Shown here piece after piece: positions 21,295 through 23,833 of a stretch of DNA of 23,833 nt (its first letter is position 1; every line of letters begins with the position of its first letter). Made by a program: the position numbers and the translations under genes. Origin of the DNA: an uncultured Micrococcales bacterium (GTDB lineage: Bacteria > Actinomycetota > Actinomycetes > Actinomycetales > Microbacteriaceae); the NCBI GenBank assembly GCA_937919125.1, contig CALFOB010000003.1, forward strand, positions 1 to 23,833, read 5' to 3'. A model generated the notes under the pieces. It was given only the letters and a program-made list of their open reading frames with translations, was not told the DNA's origin and did no database searches.

Positions 21295-23833
21295 TTGGCC
21301 GCCAAGAAAACCACCAAAAACATTCGTTCAGCTCAACGACTTTCCTTTGCGAAAACTCGTGAGCCAATTGAACTTCCAAATCTTCTAACCCTGCAGACTG
21401 AGAGCTTTGAATGGCTTGTCGGCGATAAGTCATGGAGAGACAAGGTTGGCCCAGATGCCAAGACCGGTCTTGAGGAAGTATTCGAGGAGCTATCTCCTAT
21501 CGAAGACAACCCAAACAATCCGAGCGAAGCAAAGATGGGTCTTGAGTTCAAGTCACCTACTTTGGATGAGCCAACATACACTCCTGACCAGTGCAAGGTA
21601 AAGGGCAAGACTTACGCTCGTCCTTTGTACATCAAGGCAGAGTTCACAAACTACAAGACTGGTGAAATCAAGAGCCAGACCGTGTTCATGGGTGAATTCC
21701 CAATCATGACTAACGAAGGTACCTTCGTTGTTAATGGAACAGAGCGTGTAGTTGTTTCTCAGCTAGTTAGATCCCCTGGTGTTTACTTCTCTGTTTCAAC
21801 AAACACAACAGGAAACCTTGACGTTAAGAACAACAAGGCTCAGATCATTCCTTCACGTGGTTCATACCTAGAGTTCCTAACCGAATGGGTTAAGGATGAC
21901 CGTAAGTCTGTATCACGTTTTGGTAAGCCAATTCTTCAGGTGCAGGTTGACCGTAAGACTAAGGTTTCTGCAACCATCTTCCTAAAGGCTCTTGGTCTTT
22001 CACGCGATGAAATTGTTGAAGCATTCTCAGATGTGAAGAGTGTTGCAACTCCAGCTAACGGCTGGGAGATCGACATCGATCTAATCAACAACACTTTGGA
22101 CTACGACGAGTCACGTGCATTCACAACTCCAATCATCACTAAAGAAGATGCGTTGAAGGAAATGTACCGTAAGGTTCGTGGCGAGTCAGGTAACGCAGAT
22201 GCAGCTGAAGCATGGTTGAAGAGCGTTTACTTTGACAAGAAGAGATACAACCTTGCCCGCGTTGGTCGTCACAAGCTAAACCGCAAGCTAGGTGTAACAG
22301 TTGATGAGAACACCACTGTTCTAACTGTTGAAGACATCGTTGCAACCATGAAGTACCTTTTGGTATTCGACCTTGCGTTGAAGAACAAGGCAGACATCAC
22401 AAGCAACATGAACTTCCCGCTAAAGATGTCAGGTAAGAAGACAGACATCAGAATTTCTGCTGACGACATCGACGACTTCCAAAACCGTCGTATCCGTTCA
22501 GTTGGAGAACTAATCCAGAACCAGGTTCGTATTGGTCTAAGCCGTATGGAACGTGTTGTTCGTGAGCGTATGTCTACTCAGGACGTTGAGGCAATTACTC
22601 CTCAGACCCTGATCAACCTACGTCCAGTTGTTTCAGCAATCAAAGAGTTCTTTGGTGCTAGCCAGCTATCTCAGTTCATGGATCAGAACAACCCTCTTGC
22701 AGGTCTTGCTCACAAGCGTCGTCTGTCGGCCCTAGGCCCTGGCGGTATCGCAAGAGAGCGTGCACAGATGGAAGTCCGTGACGTTCACCCATCCCACTAC
22801 GGTCGTATGTGTCCAGTTGAAACTCCTGAAGGTCCAAACATTGGTCTTATCGGTTCCCTAACTGCATACGCACGTATCAACGCATTCGGTTTCATTGAGA
22901 CTCCATACAACAGAGTTGTAAACGGAAAAGTTTCAGGCAAGATCGATTACCTAGATGCAGCTGAAGAAGACGGCAAGGTTATTGGTGGAGCTGATGTTCC
23001 TCTAAACGCTGACAAGACTTTTGCTAACAAGAAGGTATTCGCTCGTTTCAAGGGTGACGTTGTTGAAGTTGACAACGACCAGGTTGATTACATCGACATC
23101 TCACCTCGTCAGCTTGCATCTGTTTCAACATCTTTGATTCCATTCCTAGAGCACGACGACTCAAGCCGTGCTTTGATGGGTGCGAACATGCAACGTCAAG
23201 CAGTTCCACTAATCCGTAGCGAAGCACCACTAGTTGGTACCGGTATGGAGCGTGCAGCTGCAATGGACTCACACGCAGTTCTTCTTTCAAGAAGTGCCGG
23301 TGTTGTTGAAGAAGTTGACGCTGACACAATCGTGGTTAGAGGCGATGACAACAAGCAGGAGAAATACACTCTTCGCAAGTTCGAGCGTTCAAACCAGGGG
23401 ACAGCTATCAACCAGCGTGCAATTGTTTCTGTTGGTCAGAAAGTTGAAGCAGGAGAAACTCTTGCTGATGGTCCAGCAACCGATCAGGGTGAACTAGCGC
23501 TAGGTAAGAACCTTCTAGTTGCATTCATGCCTTGGGAAGGTCACAACTTCGAAGACGCGATCATCTTGAGCCAGTCATTGGTTAAAGAAGACACTCTTTC
23601 TTCTATCCACATCGAAGCTCACGAAGTTGAAGCTAGAGACACCAAGCTAGGTAAGGAAGAGATCACTGCAGATCTTCCTAACGTATCTGCGGAAGCTCTT
23701 GCTCAGCTAGACGAGCGCGGAATCATTCGCGTTGGTGCTGAGGTTCGTCCAGGAGATATCTTGGTTGGAAAGGTAACACCTAAGGGTGAGACCGAGCTTT
23801 CAGCTGAAGAGCGTTTGCTTCGTGCAATCTTCA
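21295..23833 (+). CDS. rpoB: DNA-directed RNA polymerase beta subunit (partial, C-terminus outside window)
   Basis: 846 codons are present, with no stop before the window edge. The start is TTG at 21295, with GAAGGG (21283-21288) six bases upstream. The N-terminus AAKKTTKNIRSAQRLSFAKT, then ELPNLLTLQTESFEWLVG, is the actinobacterial form. Landmarks include GEFPIMTNEGTFVVNGTERV and VSQLVRSPGVYFS. The rifampicin region (about 22650-22760) reads FFGASQLSQFMDQNNPL, HKRRLSALGPGG, keeping the Asp, His and Ser residues whose change gives resistance, so rifampicin sensitivity is expected. VRDVHPSHYGRMCPVETPEG follows. The codon use is strongly biased to GTT, CTT, CGT and AAG, as in a highly expressed gene. 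Confidence 0.98.
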   Translation, partial: MAAKKTTKNIRSAQRLSFAKTREPIELPNLLTLQTESFEWLVGDKSWRDKVGPDAKTGLEEVFEELSPIEDNPNNPSEAKMGLEFKSPTLDEPTYTPDQCKVKGKTYARPLYIKAEFTNYKTGEIKSQTVFMGEFPIMTNEGTFVVNGTERVVVSQLVRSPGVYFSVSTNTTGNLDVKNNKAQIIPSRGSYLEFLTEWVKDDRKSVSRFGKPILQVQVDRKTKVSATIFLKALGLSRDEIVEAFSDVKSVATPANGWEIDIDLINNTLDYDESRAFTTPIITKEDALKEMYRKVRGESGNADAAEAWLKSVYFDKKRYNLARVGRHKLNRKLGVTVDENTTVLTVEDIVATMKYLLVFDLALKNKADITSNMNFPLKMSGKKTDIRISADDIDDFQNRRIRSVGELIQNQVRIGLSRMERVVRERMSTQDVEAITPQTLINLRPVVSAIKEFFGASQLSQFMDQNNPLAGLAHKRRLSALGPGGIARERAQMEVRDVHPSHYGRMCPVETPEGPNIGLIGSLTAYARINAFGFIETPYNRVVNGKVSGKIDYLDAAEEDGKVIGGADVPLNADKTFANKKVFARFKGDVVEVDNDQVDYIDISPRQLASVSTSLIPFLEHDDSSRALMGANMQRQAVPLIRSEAPLVGTGMERAAAMDSHAVLLSRSAGVVEEVDADTIVVRGDDNKQEKYTLRKFERSNQGTAINQRAIVSVGQKVEAGETLADGPATDQGELALGKNLLVAFMPWEGHNFEDAIILSQSLVKEDTLSSIHIEAHEVEARDTKLGKEEITADLPNVSAEALAQLDERGIIRVGAEVRPGDILVGKVTPKGETELSAEERLLRAIF

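Noticed and set aside
1..23833. Mobile element, prophage, CRISPR array or horizontally acquired island
   Set aside because: No transposase, integrase, cas gene, regular spaced repeats or attachment-like direct repeats were seen, and codon style appears even across the window.

Overview
The window looks like a chromosomal segment of a low-GC actinobacterium, most likely a small freshwater or marine member of the Microbacteriaceae (Luna / Rhodoluna / Aquiluna type). The reasons are a NucS/EndoMS mismatch endonuclease (an actinobacterial and archaeal marker), an RpoB N-terminus of Microbacteriaceae type, a base composition that looks mid-40s % GC by eye, very tight gene packing, several TTG/GTG starts, and promoters placed so that transcripts would be leaderless. 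Placement below family level is inference. I see no insertion sequence, prophage, CRISPR array or rRNA.

Left part (1 to about 7.9 kb, all minus strand): an envelope polysaccharide locus. In transcription order it holds a secreted CotH-type kinase, an ExoA-like membrane glycosyltransferase, galU (UDP-glucose supply), a large protein joining a glycosyltransferase-like domain to a polysaccharide pyruvyl transferase domain, an ABC-exporter-like membrane domain with no ATPase, a small family 2 glycosyltransferase, and the start of a secreted fibronectin-III protein that runs off the window.

Middle (7.9-14.4 kb): a secreted phosphodiester glycosidase (NAGPA family) is divergent from the CotH gene. 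It runs tail-to-tail into a short-chain dehydrogenase, and the two reading frames overlap by 343 bp. Then come an unknown five-helix membrane protein, a second secreted CotH-type kinase, and a divergent tight operon of a DUF4956 membrane protein, a small DUF1003-like membrane protein and nucS. The CotH/DUF4956 pair shares an 18-bp divergent intergenic region with overlapping -10 elements. CotH and DUF4956 genes usually travel with a VTC-type polyphosphate polymerase, which is absent here. Two CotH kinases, a phosphodiester glycosidase and a pyruvyl transferase together suggest a surface glycan or protein modified with phosphate or pyruvate. That link is inference.

Right part (14.3-23.8 kb): mostly housekeeping. 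There is an orphan NarL-type response regulator; an operon of threonine aldolase, nitroreductase and DedA; a uridine kinase-like P-loop protein co-transcribed with a winged-helix regulator that has no receiver domain; a low-molecular-weight protein tyrosine phosphatase; upp; tadA; tRNA-Ser(CGA); a small unknown protein; and the first 846 codons of rpoB. Regulatory sequence is readable in several gaps, notably a near-identical divergent promoter motif at cotH2/DUF4956 and at upp/tadA.
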